In this document: positions 1-7,420 of the stretch, piece by piece | Layout of the letters: each line of letters opens with the position of its first letter | How positions within the stretch are numbered: the stretch's first letter is position 1 | Origin: Sporolactobacillus putidus | GTDB lineage: Bacteria; Bacillota; Bacilli; Bacillales; Sporolactobacillaceae | NCBI RefSeq assembly: GCF_014647035.1 | Contig: NZ_BMOK01000010.1 | Location: 1-64,000, forward strand | Length of the DNA stretch: 64,000 nucleotides | Reading direction: 5' to 3' | Notes under the pieces: model-generated | What the model was told of the DNA's origin: nothing | What the model saw: only the letters and a program-made list of their open reading frames with translations | Database searches by the model: none | Position numbers and translations under genes: made by a program

Positions 1-59
1 CCTTTAAAATTATAGTTCAATCATACGGGATCCCATTTTGACGTGTCCACCATTTAGAC

Positions 60-352
60 TAACTCTAGTCGAGCCAAAACGCGAAAAAGTAGAACCGAAA
101 TATTGAAAAGTAGTACCGAATCCGGCAAAAGTCGAACCGAAAATGAGAAGTTAAACCGAAACGGGAAGAAGTCGAACCGAAATATTGAAAAATAGAACCG
201 AATCTGGCAAAAGTCAAACCGAAAATAAGAAGTTGAACCGAAACGGGAAGTCGAACCGAAATATTGAAAAGTAGTACCGAATCTGGCAAAAGTCAAACCG
301 AAATTCAAATTGGACCAAGCTGAGCCAACATGACAAAAAAGTTCAGCCATCA
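60..352. repeat. Imperfect tandem repeat array (ACCGAA units), transposon-end-like
   Basis: Eleven exact ACCGAA cores plus one degenerate one (GCCAAA) lie about 18-22 bases apart between about 75 and 300. On the minus strand each unit reads roughly TTCGGTTCGACTT plus a variable spacer. A higher-order pattern of four units (spacers ending GCCAG, CAAT, CCCG, TATT) recurs about every 80 bases. The array is followed by a conserved tail (about 300-355) that recurs with the same architecture near 48265-48340. I see no gene here. Multiple subterminal repeats of about 20 bp are typical of transposase-binding ends (IS21-like, Tn7-like, Mu-like); assignment to a family is inference. Bases 1-59 and 353-426 hold nothing I can recognise. 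Confidence 0.7.
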
Positions 353-426
353 TATATTGTCAGATCTTTACTTCACTCCTATCGATTTTATGAACAGTTC
401 GTGTTTTACTGTGCAACATCAAAATG

Positions 427-492
427 AAACAACTTTATTGTAATTTTTAAACGACTTTATTTGTAATTAAACATCTTTATTGTCATTCAACA
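427..492 (-). repeat. Three spaced CTTTATTG repeats ending in TGTTGA, candidate transposon end
   Basis: CTTTATT cores occur at 433, 455 and 475, each followed by (T)GTAATT or GTCATT. Read on the minus strand from 492, the sequence begins TGTTGAATGACAATAAAG and repeats an ACAATAAAG-type unit every 20-22 bases. A 5' TGT terminus with 20-22 bp subterminal repeats is the layout of Tn7/Tn5053-type ends. It lies 134 bases from tRNA-Gln. Only an end is visible; no transposase of that type is in the window. Bases 493-578 show nothing else. Confidence 0.45.
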
Positions 493-578
493 CCAGTGAA
501 AAATAGCCGGAACGAAAAACGTTTTGGATAGGTTTCTGTTTCGTTCCTAATCAGCTTTAATTTTTTTGAATTTCCTCT

Positions 579-606
579 TGCATAATTTTAAAATACTGGG
601 TATAAT
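579..606 (+). promoter_or_regulatory. Sigma-A promoter of tRNA-Gln
   Basis: A TTGCAT -35 element (579-584) and a perfect TATAAT -10 element (601-606) are separated by 16 bp. They sit 20 bases upstream of the tRNA, a normal distance for a tRNA promoter. Confidence 0.7.
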
Positions 607-625
607 ATTTCTTGTTCTGATTCAT

Positions 626-697
626 TACCCCATGGCCAAACGGTAAGGCAGCGGTTTCTGGGGCCGCGATGTTCTGGTTCGAATCCAGATGGGGTAA
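626..697 (+). tRNA. tRNA-Gln (anticodon CTG)
   Basis: The acceptor stem TACCCCA/TGGGGTA pairs fully. The D arm (GCC...GGC), the anticodon stem GCGGT/GCCGC with loop TTCTGGG (anticodon CTG, reads CAG) and a T arm containing GGTTCGAATCC are all present. CCA is not encoded. A promoter lies upstream and a strong hairpin terminator downstream, so it is a single-gene transcript. Candidate mobile-element ends lie immediately upstream, which fits tRNA-linked integration. Confidence 0.93.
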
Positions 698-704
698 TCA
701 CAGA

Positions 705-747
705 AGGGACCAAGATCTTTGGTGTATCAAGGATCTTGGTCCCTTTC
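705..747 (+). terminator. Rho-independent terminator of tRNA-Gln
   Basis: The perfect 12-bp inverted repeat GGGACCAAGATC (707-718) / GATCTTGGTCCC (732-743) is followed by TTTCTCT. It starts about 10 bases after the tRNA. Confidence 0.85.
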
Positions 748-1073
748 TCTATAAGAATGTCACTGCCAATGTCACGCGTGTGTCACGATCCGTTTTTTCA
801 ACCGGCTGCTTCAGGGCGAGCTGTAGGTGATTCCGCTTCGAAGTTGCCCGCTTTTTGTGACGATTTTTCGTCGGATGGCGGATTCTCTTCTTTTGTTTCA
901 CCACTTATCCCACTCTTTTAATAGACTTAAGTCTTTGAATGAGCCTTCCTGAAGCCCGCCCCTTCGTTCACATCCTTTAGAACGCAGTCACTCAAAAAAA
1001 TTTTTTCTTGAGTCCCTTTGGATAGACTCGGAATATTCCATTCATAAATCGCAAACTTCATCCTCCTTTACTA
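748..1073. other. Non-coding spacer, no gene seen
   Basis: No ORF here has a ribosome site or recognisable product. A near-palindrome ACTCAA...TTGAGT with an A7T6 core lies at 990-1013 and may be a decayed terminator. Confidence 0.5.
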
Positions 1074-1860
1074 AACTTTCGCAGTTCAATAATCGAGATG
1101 ATCGCTTAACATCATTCATTTCATAGCAGGTGAACTAGGGTTCTTGACTAAATAGAAAGACACCCCTCTTTTTGATATAGTGAACTCGACCAAAACACAA
1201 CCAATTAGAGAAAGTATCCTTTCACAGGATAACGAACTGTCACAGCGATCAACTTCATAAAGAAATAAAAACAAGATTTGGTGAATTGGGAATTTTGAAT
1301 CATCTACGTCAGGCAGGGATCACCAGGACCTTCGGCTTTTCCTGTGGCTGTCTCTTTCAATGGGTCTTCCGCCTGATTCTCATTCAGAAAAATTGGTATC
1401 GTCTGCTCGGTAGTCACCAGACAAACGATCTGCCAGGTAAAGATGCTGTTTATTGTTCTTTGAACTATCCTAAATTAACCTGGCGACGTTTTCTGCTCTT
1501 ACTTAGAACGGCGACGGATCCAAAAAGTCAACCAGTTGACCGAAACAAAGCATACAAAAGTACTCATTTTGGATGATTCTTCTATCGAGATTGACTTTTC
1601 CCCGTTCAGTTCTGAAAAAGCAACGGTAAACGGAATACTAGGGCTCTGTTATAATTTCCTGATCCTGTTTTTATGCCGTTCCCGTTCCATAGATTCGCTT
1701 CTCTTGAAGAGAATGTATACGGAAATTCATCTGACCGTTAGCGACGGCGGATCGCTGCCTAATGGACAGGAAATGCCGGCAGAAGCGGATCATTTAAAAA
1801 GCAAGGGTTCAAAAGACCTGCAATTTCCTGTCGGAATCTGTCGAATAAGGTTTGAATAGT
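1074..1860 (+). mobile_element. Degraded IS4-family insertion sequence, left part (copy 1)
   Basis: The left flank (1074-1226) is repeated almost base for base at 4492-4640 and is probably the IS left end plus promoter. Downstream, two overlapping frames carry N-terminal IS4-type transposase sequence: a stretch with GKDAVYCSLNYPKLTWRRF (about 1435-1490), then KVLILDDSS (about 1555-1580), the DDE-type Asp region. A frameshift separates them and the coding sequence decays after about 1620, so the gene is dead. Only the N-terminal half is here; the matching C-terminal half is in the second copy beyond the toxin genes. Confidence 0.7.
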
Positions 1861-1895
1861 ATGAAAGCAGATGAAAATTCAGGAACTTTTCCCTG

Positions 1896-1924
1896 TTCAA
1901 TATTTTGTCACACTTTTCTATAAT
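1896..1924 (+). promoter_or_regulatory. Possible promoter of the toxin operon
   Basis: A TATAAT -10 hexamer (1919-1924) has a weak -35 (TTCAAT, 1896-1901) at 17 bp. It is the best promoter-like site upstream of the toxin gene. Confidence 0.35.
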
Positions 1925-2063
1925 ACAAATGAACGCGTGAGAAGAAATCAGAAATCGGAGCTCTCGGCAAAGTTTCGATTTTTTTCAGGTGACGTGAAAT
2001 CGTTGCTGCGAAATGATAGAGCCGCTTTTTCGGAACGAATGAAGTACCCAAAATAAAGGGACG

Positions 2064-2120
2064 ATGAATATGGACAATCAACAGCTGATGCTGGCCGCTT
2101 CAATCAATGAAAGGCGGTGA
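2064..2120 (+). CDS. Very short ORF upstream of the toxin (possible truncated partner)
   Basis: An ATG (2064, or 2070) behind AAAGGGACG opens an 18-residue frame (MNMDNQQLMLAASINERR) that stops just before the toxin start. LXG-type toxin genes usually follow one or two small helical partner genes, so this may be what is left of one, or a translational-coupling leader. It is too short to call on its own. Confidence 0.25.
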   Translation: MNMDNQQLMLAASINERR

Positions 2121-2127
2121 CGGAAGC

Positions 2128-3777
2128 ATGGGAGAGGATGTTTCCTACCGGAGCGGTTCATGGGACGACATGGGCCGGGCGATCGCTAAAATTTCCGCCT
2201 GGGGCGGCGCGTTGGAGCGCATGCAGCAGATGGACCGGACTCTTCAGCAGATCCAGAATGCGATTGATGATCTGGATGAGGACCGGCGTCTCTGGTTTTC
2301 GTACAAGAGCCAGGCTGGGGCGCTCGACAAACTGGGTCAGGACTACCGGAAACTGGACACCTTTACGGGAGAGGCCGGCAATGCGGTCAGCCGCCAGATC
2401 GATGATCCCTTTTACAAGCAGATGGATGCCTTTGTCGCGGAAATGTCGCAAATTTCTATCAACCAGTACCACACCCAAAACACGCTGAACGTCAAGGAAT
2501 ACCAGGCGGCCAGCCCGCTCGTTTCTGTTGCCACGTATGAGCAAGTGACGAAACAGTCGATCACGTTCGACGATATTTTTAACAGCAGCAGCCTGATGGC
2601 CGCTTCGCTGAAAAAGGAATACGAAGCCTACCGGGCCGCGGCCGGGAAACAAGCGGGAGATGTGACTTTCGACCAGTACAAAGAAGGAATCCAGTACATC
2701 CGCGGCTTTGACTACCAGTCGATCAAAGACAAGCAGATGGACCAGGAGTTCTGGGTGAATCTCGGCATCGGAGCGGCGATTGTCATTCTGACGATCACCT
2801 GCCCGCCGGCCGGGATTGCGGCGGGTGCCGCCTACGGAGCGATGCAGCTGACCGATGCGGCCACCGGGACGAGCCTGATCTCCGGGCGGAAGCTGAGCAC
2901 GGAGGAGCGGGTCACGGAAGGCGTCTTCGGCGTGCTGGACGTGGTCCCCGCTTTCAAGGCCGCCGGCGCTTTCAGCGCGATCGGCCGTATGGGCACAAAG
3001 GGCGTGACGACCCTGGGCGGCCTGACGAAAACGATGGGCCGGGAGTCCGGAAGGCGGCTTCTGGAACTGAAACAGGCTGGTCGTACAGGGATAGACAGCG
3101 TGAAACAGGCCGCGACCAACGTGGGAGACCGGATCTCTCTGGGCGGCCTGCAGCCGGAATTTGCCGGGGCTTCAGGGGTTGGCGATGCGGGCAGTGGAGA
3201 GAGTTTCGTCCAGAATGTCAAAAGCACATTCCGACAGATAGCGTCTAAAGAAAGTGTTACTCAGCAGGTCAGTTATAGTAAAATAGAGGAAGTTAAAGGT
3301 GCCGCAAAAATTAATACGACAGAAAAGCATTTTAGTGACGTTAAACCACCAAGTTCTTATCAAGAAAGGCTTTCTCAAACGCCAGTAAATCATGGAGAAT
3401 GGATGGGACAACGTGGAGAATCAACTTTTATTTCAGACTATGATGAGGTGAAAAATATTTTAGAAAAGAAAGATCTAGCAGGAATAGAATATTCAGATGC
3501 AATTCCTGACTTTTCACCTATATCCGTTCATGAAGTTGAAATTTCTAATATGACGACGGATAGAAGACTTAATTTTAGAAATGCTGATGAATTATTGGCT
3601 CAAAGGTTTGGAGTTACTAGAAAAGAAATTGTGAAACTTAGGAAACAACAAAATTTAACTTGGCATGAATTAAATGATATGAAAACTATGCAGTTAGTTC
3701 CCACAGTCATTAATAGTAAGTTCGGACATTTAGGCGGAGTTGCCGAAATTAAGATCCTATTAGGTATAAAGGAGTGA
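2128..3777 (+). CDS. LXG-like type VII-secreted polymorphic toxin with C-terminal HNH/EndoVII (WHH-type) nuclease
   Basis: This is a 549-residue predicted antibacterial toxin. Residues 1-200 are helical and glutamine/aspartate-rich, as in LXG-type targeting regions. Residues 210-245 are strongly hydrophobic. A pre-toxin TG-like stretch (SGRKLSTEERVTEGVFG, about 250-265) follows. The C-terminus carries a TWHELND...TMQLVP...GHLGG pattern (about 511-537), which matches the WHH-type HNH/Endonuclease VII toxin fold, with Glu514 where the usual second His would be; His513 and His534 remain. I chose ATG 2128, behind AAAGGCGGTGA; ATG 2107 in the same frame has no ribosome site. The next gene, 6 bases downstream, is the likely immunity gene. 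Base composition switches from G+C-rich to A+T-rich near 3240, where the toxin tip begins. The function is inferred from domains. Confidence 0.72.
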   Translation: MGEDVSYRSGSWDDMGRAIAKISAWGGALERMQQMDRTLQQIQNAIDDLDEDRRLWFSYKSQAGALDKLGQDYRKLDTFTGEAGNAVSRQIDDPFYKQMDAFVAEMSQISINQYHTQNTLNVKEYQAASPLVSVATYEQVTKQSITFDDIFNSSSLMAASLKKEYEAYRAAAGKQAGDVTFDQYKEGIQYIRGFDYQSIKDKQMDQEFWVNLGIGAAIVILTITCPPAGIAAGAAYGAMQLTDAATGTSLISGRKLSTEERVTEGVFGVLDVVPAFKAAGAFSAIGRMGTKGVTTLGGLTKTMGRESGRRLLELKQAGRTGIDSVKQAATNVGDRISLGGLQPEFAGASGVGDAGSGESFVQNVKSTFRQIASKESVTQQVSYSKIEEVKGAAKINTTEKHFSDVKPPSSYQERLSQTPVNHGEWMGQRGESTFISDYDEVKNILEKKDLAGIEYSDAIPDFSPISVHEVEISNMTTDRRLNFRNADELLAQRFGVTRKEIVKLRKQQNLTWHELNDMKTMQLVPTVINSKFGHLGGVAEIKILLGIKE

Positions 3778-3783
3778 AAAATA

Positions 3784-4269
3784 TTGGTAGATTCTATTAA
3801 TCATAAAATTTTTGGGAAACTGAATTTTGATCAAGGATGGATAAAAAATATTGATCTGAAAATTTTTGGTAAAAATCAAAAGATCCAAATAGTTATAGAT
3901 GCAGATGAGGATGCAGATTTCGAAGATGCTCAAATAAAATCCTACGAAAAATTTTTTGAAAAAATTGATAGAAGAGTCATTGATGCTGAAAACGCAACTT
4001 TTGAATTTTATCAAACAGTCAGTCCTAATATTAGAGATCAATATAAAGGTGTAGAAAAGATAAACGAAATCGTACCTGAGATTTCAAGAAAAGAAGATTT
4101 ATATCATCTGGTTTTCCCAAAGCAAATTCTATTCCCCATCATTTTTGATGAAACTAAAAGAGAAGCTGGCTTTATTTGTGACTGCTCTTGGGAAATTGAA
4201 CACGGATTGGGTATAAAATTTGAGAATGAAATCGTTACTGAAGTTGGGTTTCAAGATATATTGCTTTAA
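3784..4269 (+). CDS. DUF6985-like protein, probable immunity protein
   Basis: This 161-residue acidic protein starts at TTG 3784 behind AAGGAG (3767-3772). It looks like the DUF6985/DUF2004-type family often found beside polymorphic toxins: an early FGKLNFD..W segment, a central acidic DADEDADFEDAQ stretch, and a C-terminal CDCSWEIEHGLGIKFEN block. Position directly after a toxin, co-transcription and the same low G+C as the toxin tip support an immunity role against the HNH nuclease. The specificity and mechanism cannot be read from the sequence. The family call is from memory of motifs, not a search. Confidence 0.6.
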   Translation: MVDSINHKIFGKLNFDQGWIKNIDLKIFGKNQKIQIVIDADEDADFEDAQIKSYEKFFEKIDRRVIDAENATFEFYQTVSPNIRDQYKGVEKINEIVPEISRKEDLYHLVFPKQILFPIIFDETKREAGFICDCSWEIEHGLGIKFENEIVTEVGFQDILL

Positions 4270-4482
4270 ATTTCTTTAAGAAATTTATATTCAATTTCTA
4301 AACAGGAAAAAAGAGTATGGAGAATTCAAGAATTGAATACAGCAGTTCCAAATCAGAATAATCTTCTATATGAGCAAATGACTGTTAATGAAAACGAAAT
4401 AACTGCAACAGATTTTTATGCCAGCGGATATTTTATTAATCCTTTAAGTGAGAATATTGAGGAAATAAATATTGGAAAGTAA
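4270..4482 (+). pseudogene. Truncated in-frame remnant after the immunity gene
   Basis: The reading frame of the preceding gene stays open after its stop codon for 70 more codons, to TAA 4480-4482, encoding a coherent sequence (VWRIQELN...YEQMTVNENEITATDFYASG). There is no start codon or ribosome site near its beginning. It resembles the tail of a separate small gene, possibly an older toxin-tip or immunity cassette, cut by the IS copy that begins 10 bases later. Function is not recognised. Confidence 0.45.
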
Positions 4483-4491
4483 TAGTAACTC

Positions 4492-5197
4492 AACTTTCGC
4501 AGTTCAAAAATCAAGGTGATCGCCTAACATCACAAGATTCATGGCTTATCAATTAGGGTTCTTGACTCAATGGAAAGACACCTTTTCTCTTTGGTATAGT
4601 GAATTTTGACGAAAAACACGACCAACCAGAAGGTGTCCTCGTCAAAGCGACGAACCAGCGTTACTAGGTGGGTGGCCAACAGGTTGGTTTGAAATCCCTG
4701 TTCCGACTCGCTTCGCCAGTCACGGGCCAAAGTTCTACGTTCCATTCGCATCACCCTAGCTAATGGCACTCCAGTCAAAGGGATCTTCGTCCAAAACCGT
4801 CGTCAACAGGACCCAGCCCTTTTAAGTACCGATTTATAGAACGGGAAATCATCCGAATCTACGGCATGAGATGGGATATCGAGCTCTTCTTTAAAGCGGC
4901 CAAGTCCTTTCTCAAGCTGCAAGAAGAATTTCAGGGTCGGTCATATGCCCTTCTGATCAGCTACACAACCATCGTATTTACCCAGTTTATTCTTCTGGCG
5001 TGGCAGAATCGCTAGTTCAGACGACCGGACACTCGGTGGCCTGTTCTACGAGCTTTGTGACGAAATGAGTGAACGGGATTGGGCCGTTGCCCTGACCCAG
5101 CTTCTGGATCTTCTCCATGAAATTATAGTCGGGACCAAACATACGATCAAAGGGTGGATCACTTGTCAACTCCAGAAATGGATTGACAGACTCCACA
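4492..5197 (+). mobile_element. Degraded IS4-family insertion sequence, internally deleted (copy 2)
   Basis: It begins with the same left flank as copy 1 (4492-4640 versus 1074-1226). It then jumps to the C-terminal part of the transposase: SIRITLANGTPVKGIFVQNR (about 4744-4800), then YGMRWDIELFFKAAKS (about 4860-4910), which is the Y-(2)-R-(3)-E-(6)-K signature of IS4 transposases, and finally FYELCDEMSERDWAVAL (about 5045-5095) near the C-terminus. At least two frameshifts separate these blocks. Both copies point the same way and bracket the toxin/immunity genes, so the cassette may have moved as, or been trapped in, a composite structure. Confidence 0.72.
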
Positions 5198-5204
5198 ACT
5201 CGGG

Positions 5205-5420
5205 TTGTGTTGCTGTTGACATCGAACATAAGTTGGCTTTCGCACTGGTGTAACCGCTTGTGGTTAGCGATACTTCCGTTGGCAGTACATCAAAATCGTT
5301 GGCGCTGTGCCCCTCCGTTCAACGATTAGAACTCGTTTCCTTATAGGTTGCTCCATTATTGATTCCGTGAGCGGCTGAAGAACCGTCTGCCTTAAAGCCA
5401 CTGGTTAACGTCGTCACATT
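5205..5420 (-). pseudogene. Fragment duplicated from the 6526-7338 pseudogene
   Basis: On the minus strand 5205-5325 is nearly the same as 7010-7125 and would encode FDVLPTEASLTT...TSAKANLMFDVNSNTT. Where the longer copy has TAA, this copy has TAC. Sequence up to about 5420 encodes a further degenerate stretch (GNVTTLTSGFKADGSSAAHG) that may be from the same or a related gene. It is joined directly to the end of IS copy 2, so it probably arose by a recombination involving the IS. Bases 5421-5557 hold nothing recognisable. Confidence 0.5.
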
Positions 5421-5557
5421 CCCGGATCTGAGCCGGATTTAAAGATGAGAAATGCTTCCTTTCCCATTCATGTTATTATGACATAGATAAATGAAAAGGA
5501 GACACTGATCCGGTTTAAATTACTAAATTGCACACTGAGAAAAAATAGAAAAAAGGC

Positions 5558-5588
5558 TTGACATTGGAGCCGCCTCTAATGTTATGTT
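5558..5588 (+). promoter_or_regulatory. MerR-type promoter/operator with 19-bp spacer
   Basis: TTGACA (5558-5563) and TATGTT (5583-5588) are 19 bp apart. The spacer holds a dyad ACATTGGAG (5561-5569) / CTCTAATGT (5574-5582). An over-long spacer filled by a dyad is the hallmark of MerR-controlled promoters. The -10 ends only six bases before the merR ATG at 5595, so the transcript should begin at or next to the start codon. Confidence 0.7.
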
Positions 5589-5594
5589 AAATTC

Positions 5595-6068
5595 ATGAAA
5601 AAACTTTATTCTATACAAGAGGTTGCGCAAATGCTTGGGATACCGAAGGATACGCTGCGGTACTATGACCGGATTGGAATCGTATCGCCGATTCGAGAAG
5701 GCAATCGGTATCGCAGGTATTCGAAGGACGACCTCATCGACTTGATGAATATCCAAATCATGCAGTATGCTGACTTTTCTTTAGAGGAAATTAGAGGGGT
5801 ATTTGGGTTCCAAAGAATGGAAAATATAACCCCTGCTTATTGCGAAGAGGTTGCTGCGTTTCTCGATGCCAAGAATACAGAAATACGCACAAAGATTGCC
5901 CATCTGGAAAAGGTCAGCCGGCTACTTCACATAGCAGCTGAAACATTAAGAGACCTTAATCCTGAAAACGACCAACGGCTAGCAGAAATTGTCCGCAAGA
6001 TTTACCGGGAAATGAGAAAGAATGAATCAAACATTTTCGAGGAGGGGTGTAATGAACATCAAGATTAG
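5595..6068 (+). CDS. MerR-family transcriptional regulator
   Basis: This is a 157-residue DNA-binding regulator. Residues 1-70 form the MerR winged-helix domain (YSIQEVAQMLGIPKDTLRYY followed by DRIGIVSP and NRYRRYS). A long helix then follows (about 75-120) that should form the antiparallel dimer coiled coil. The C-terminal effector part is short and has no conserved Cys cluster, so a metal sensor of MerR/CueR type is unlikely. Its own promoter carries the expected distorted spacer and dyad, implying autoregulation and control of the overlapping downstream membrane gene. There is no Shine-Dalgarno sequence before the ATG, in keeping with a leaderless mRNA. The ligand is unknown. Confidence 0.85.
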   Translation: MKKLYSIQEVAQMLGIPKDTLRYYDRIGIVSPIREGNRYRRYSKDDLIDLMNIQIMQYADFSLEEIRGVFGFQRMENITPAYCEEVAAFLDAKNTEIRTKIAHLEKVSRLLHIAAETLRDLNPENDQRLAEIVRKIYREMRKNESNIFEEGCNEHQD

Positions 6069-6471
6069 AAATTTTTATTACCTGATTGCAGGCATTCTTG
6101 CGATACTGTTTGCCATCTCACACGCATGGAACGGACAGTTTGCCGTACTGCCGACGCTTGACGTTAGGACGATATCTGTGGGGTCCCGGACGATATTAAC
6201 GTATGTCTGGCACATCATCACGGTGGAAAATCTTGTTTTCGGCATTGCATTCATCTTCATGTCACTGCAAAGGGAACAATCGAAAGTCCGGTTTGCCGCA
6301 TGGATGATCGTGTCGATCCTGATCTCCCGGCTGATGGTCATTCTCGGCGTAACGGCATTTCATGACATTTCAGCACTTAATGATACACTAATCGATTCGA
6401 TCGCCATCGTAATCTATGTAGCCCTCATCGTACTGGGCACACGGATGAAAAAAAGAGAATACGGGGATTAG
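6052..6471 (+). CDS. Small multi-pass membrane protein, MerR partner
   Basis: This is a 139-residue protein with about four hydrophobic segments (residues 6-24, 48-68, 75-95, 105-130) and a basic C-terminus (TRMKKREYGD). I chose ATG 6052, seven bases after GAGGAGGGG; it overlaps the end of merR by 17 bases, so the two are translationally coupled. I do not recognise the family. Being co-transcribed with a MerR regulator, it could be a stress-response or efflux-accessory membrane protein, but nothing in the sequence proves it. Confidence 0.7.
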   Translation: MNIKIRNFYYLIAGILAILFAISHAWNGQFAVLPTLDVRTISVGSRTILTYVWHIITVENLVFGIAFIFMSLQREQSKVRFAAWMIVSILISRLMVILGVTAFHDISALNDTLIDSIAIVIYVALIVLGTRMKKREYGD

Positions 6472-6525
6472 CCAACACAGTCCGGTATTGGGCAGTGAAA
6501 ATGACCGGGCCGGAAGAACGGCACA

Positions 6526-7338
6526 TCATTGGAGCCAGTCCGCGACATGTCCTCCACTCACATACTGACCACTCGGATTGGATGCATGCATCGCTCCTGT
6601 TTCATGTTCCGAATAAACTTGTGGGAACTGATAGCTATCAGACTGTGTATAATCACCGATTCCTAGTGCATACCTCGAAGAGACTGCATCGTCCATCTTA
6701 GCCGTTACATTACTTCCACTCGTTCCATGCGTTGAAGGATCTTCACTCCAAAGGTCTGCTGTATCTCCACTAACCTTCATCTTGTCTGAAATACTGAACG
6801 TTAACTTATTCGACTTATCATATTTATAACTATATTGATAGTCTGAACCCAATGCATTGTCATAGTTGACATCCACATTCGTGCTATCCCCATACCCCGA
6901 CTTGTTTTTCTCCAGCGGCGTGGCTGAATACTTAAACGATTCATAGGTATCCATCTCGGTCGGATGAACCACTGACGACTCGATTCTGACGATATACTAA
7001 TGTGAATCGGTATGGGTCGTGTTGCTGTTGACATCAAATAGTAAATTGGCTTTTGCACTGGTTTAGCGGCTTGTCGTCAGCGATGCTTCCGTTGGCAGTA
7101 CATCAAAATCGTTGGTGCTGTACCCCTCAAACTTCACCGTATACGGTAGGTGCGATCCATCTGAATGACTCTTCGTCAGCGACGATGGAATCGTAAAAGT
7201 CAGATTGTCCGGAACCTTGTTGGCTGCATATTATTGCATGGCGATTCGGGTACTTCCCTGATAGAGCGATATGTTAATCGTCTTGCTTGACATGTCTGCA
7301 ATTCTCGTTGCATAGTTATAAACTTTGTCCAACGCCAT
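6526..7338 (-). pseudogene. Unknown protein gene interrupted by three in-frame stop codons
   Basis: One continuous frame of about 270 codons runs from ATG 7338 (MALDKVYNYATRIADMSS) to the stop at 6526 (HVADWLQ). It is broken by TAA near 7230, TAA near 7055 and TAG near 6997, but shows no frameshift. The residues between are coherent, rich in Ser, Thr, Asp and Tyr, with no signal peptide or membrane segment at the start. A shorter, similar fragment at 5205-5325 has TAC (Tyr) at the position of the second stop. Family is not recognised. The simplest reading is a recently dead gene; suppression of the stops cannot be excluded from sequence alone. Confidence 0.55.
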
Positions 7339-7379
7339 CACCCACTATCCCTAGTTTCATAGCCATACCGTTTCTTTTT

Positions 7380-7420
7380 GATACTTAAAGTTCTTAAAGT
7401 ACTAAAAGCTCTTAAGTATC
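7380..7420. repeat. Inverted repeat with short AAAGTTCTTA repeats
   Basis: GATACTTAAAG (7380-7390) pairs with CTTAAGTATC (7411-7420), and AAAGTTCTTA-like units recur between and just after the arms. It could be an operator or hairpin just upstream of the 7338 start. The rest of 7339-7981 has no supportable gene; a short coherent minus-strand stretch (GREIAQALNGLVMLPPSEAEG, about 7605-7680) may be a scrap of a lost gene. Confidence 0.4.

Noticed and set aside
60-352. CRISPR array
   Set aside because: Repeat cores are too short and variable, units are about 20 bp with no unique spacers of 30 bp or more, and no cas gene is present.
54-353. Phe/Ser-rich repetitive 99-codon minus-strand frame
   Set aside because: It is only the translation of the tandem repeat array; the period is not a multiple of three throughout and no start signal exists.
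1871-2056. 61-codon frame before the toxin
   Set aside because: There is no ribosome site, the sequence has no family, and it overlaps the probable promoter.
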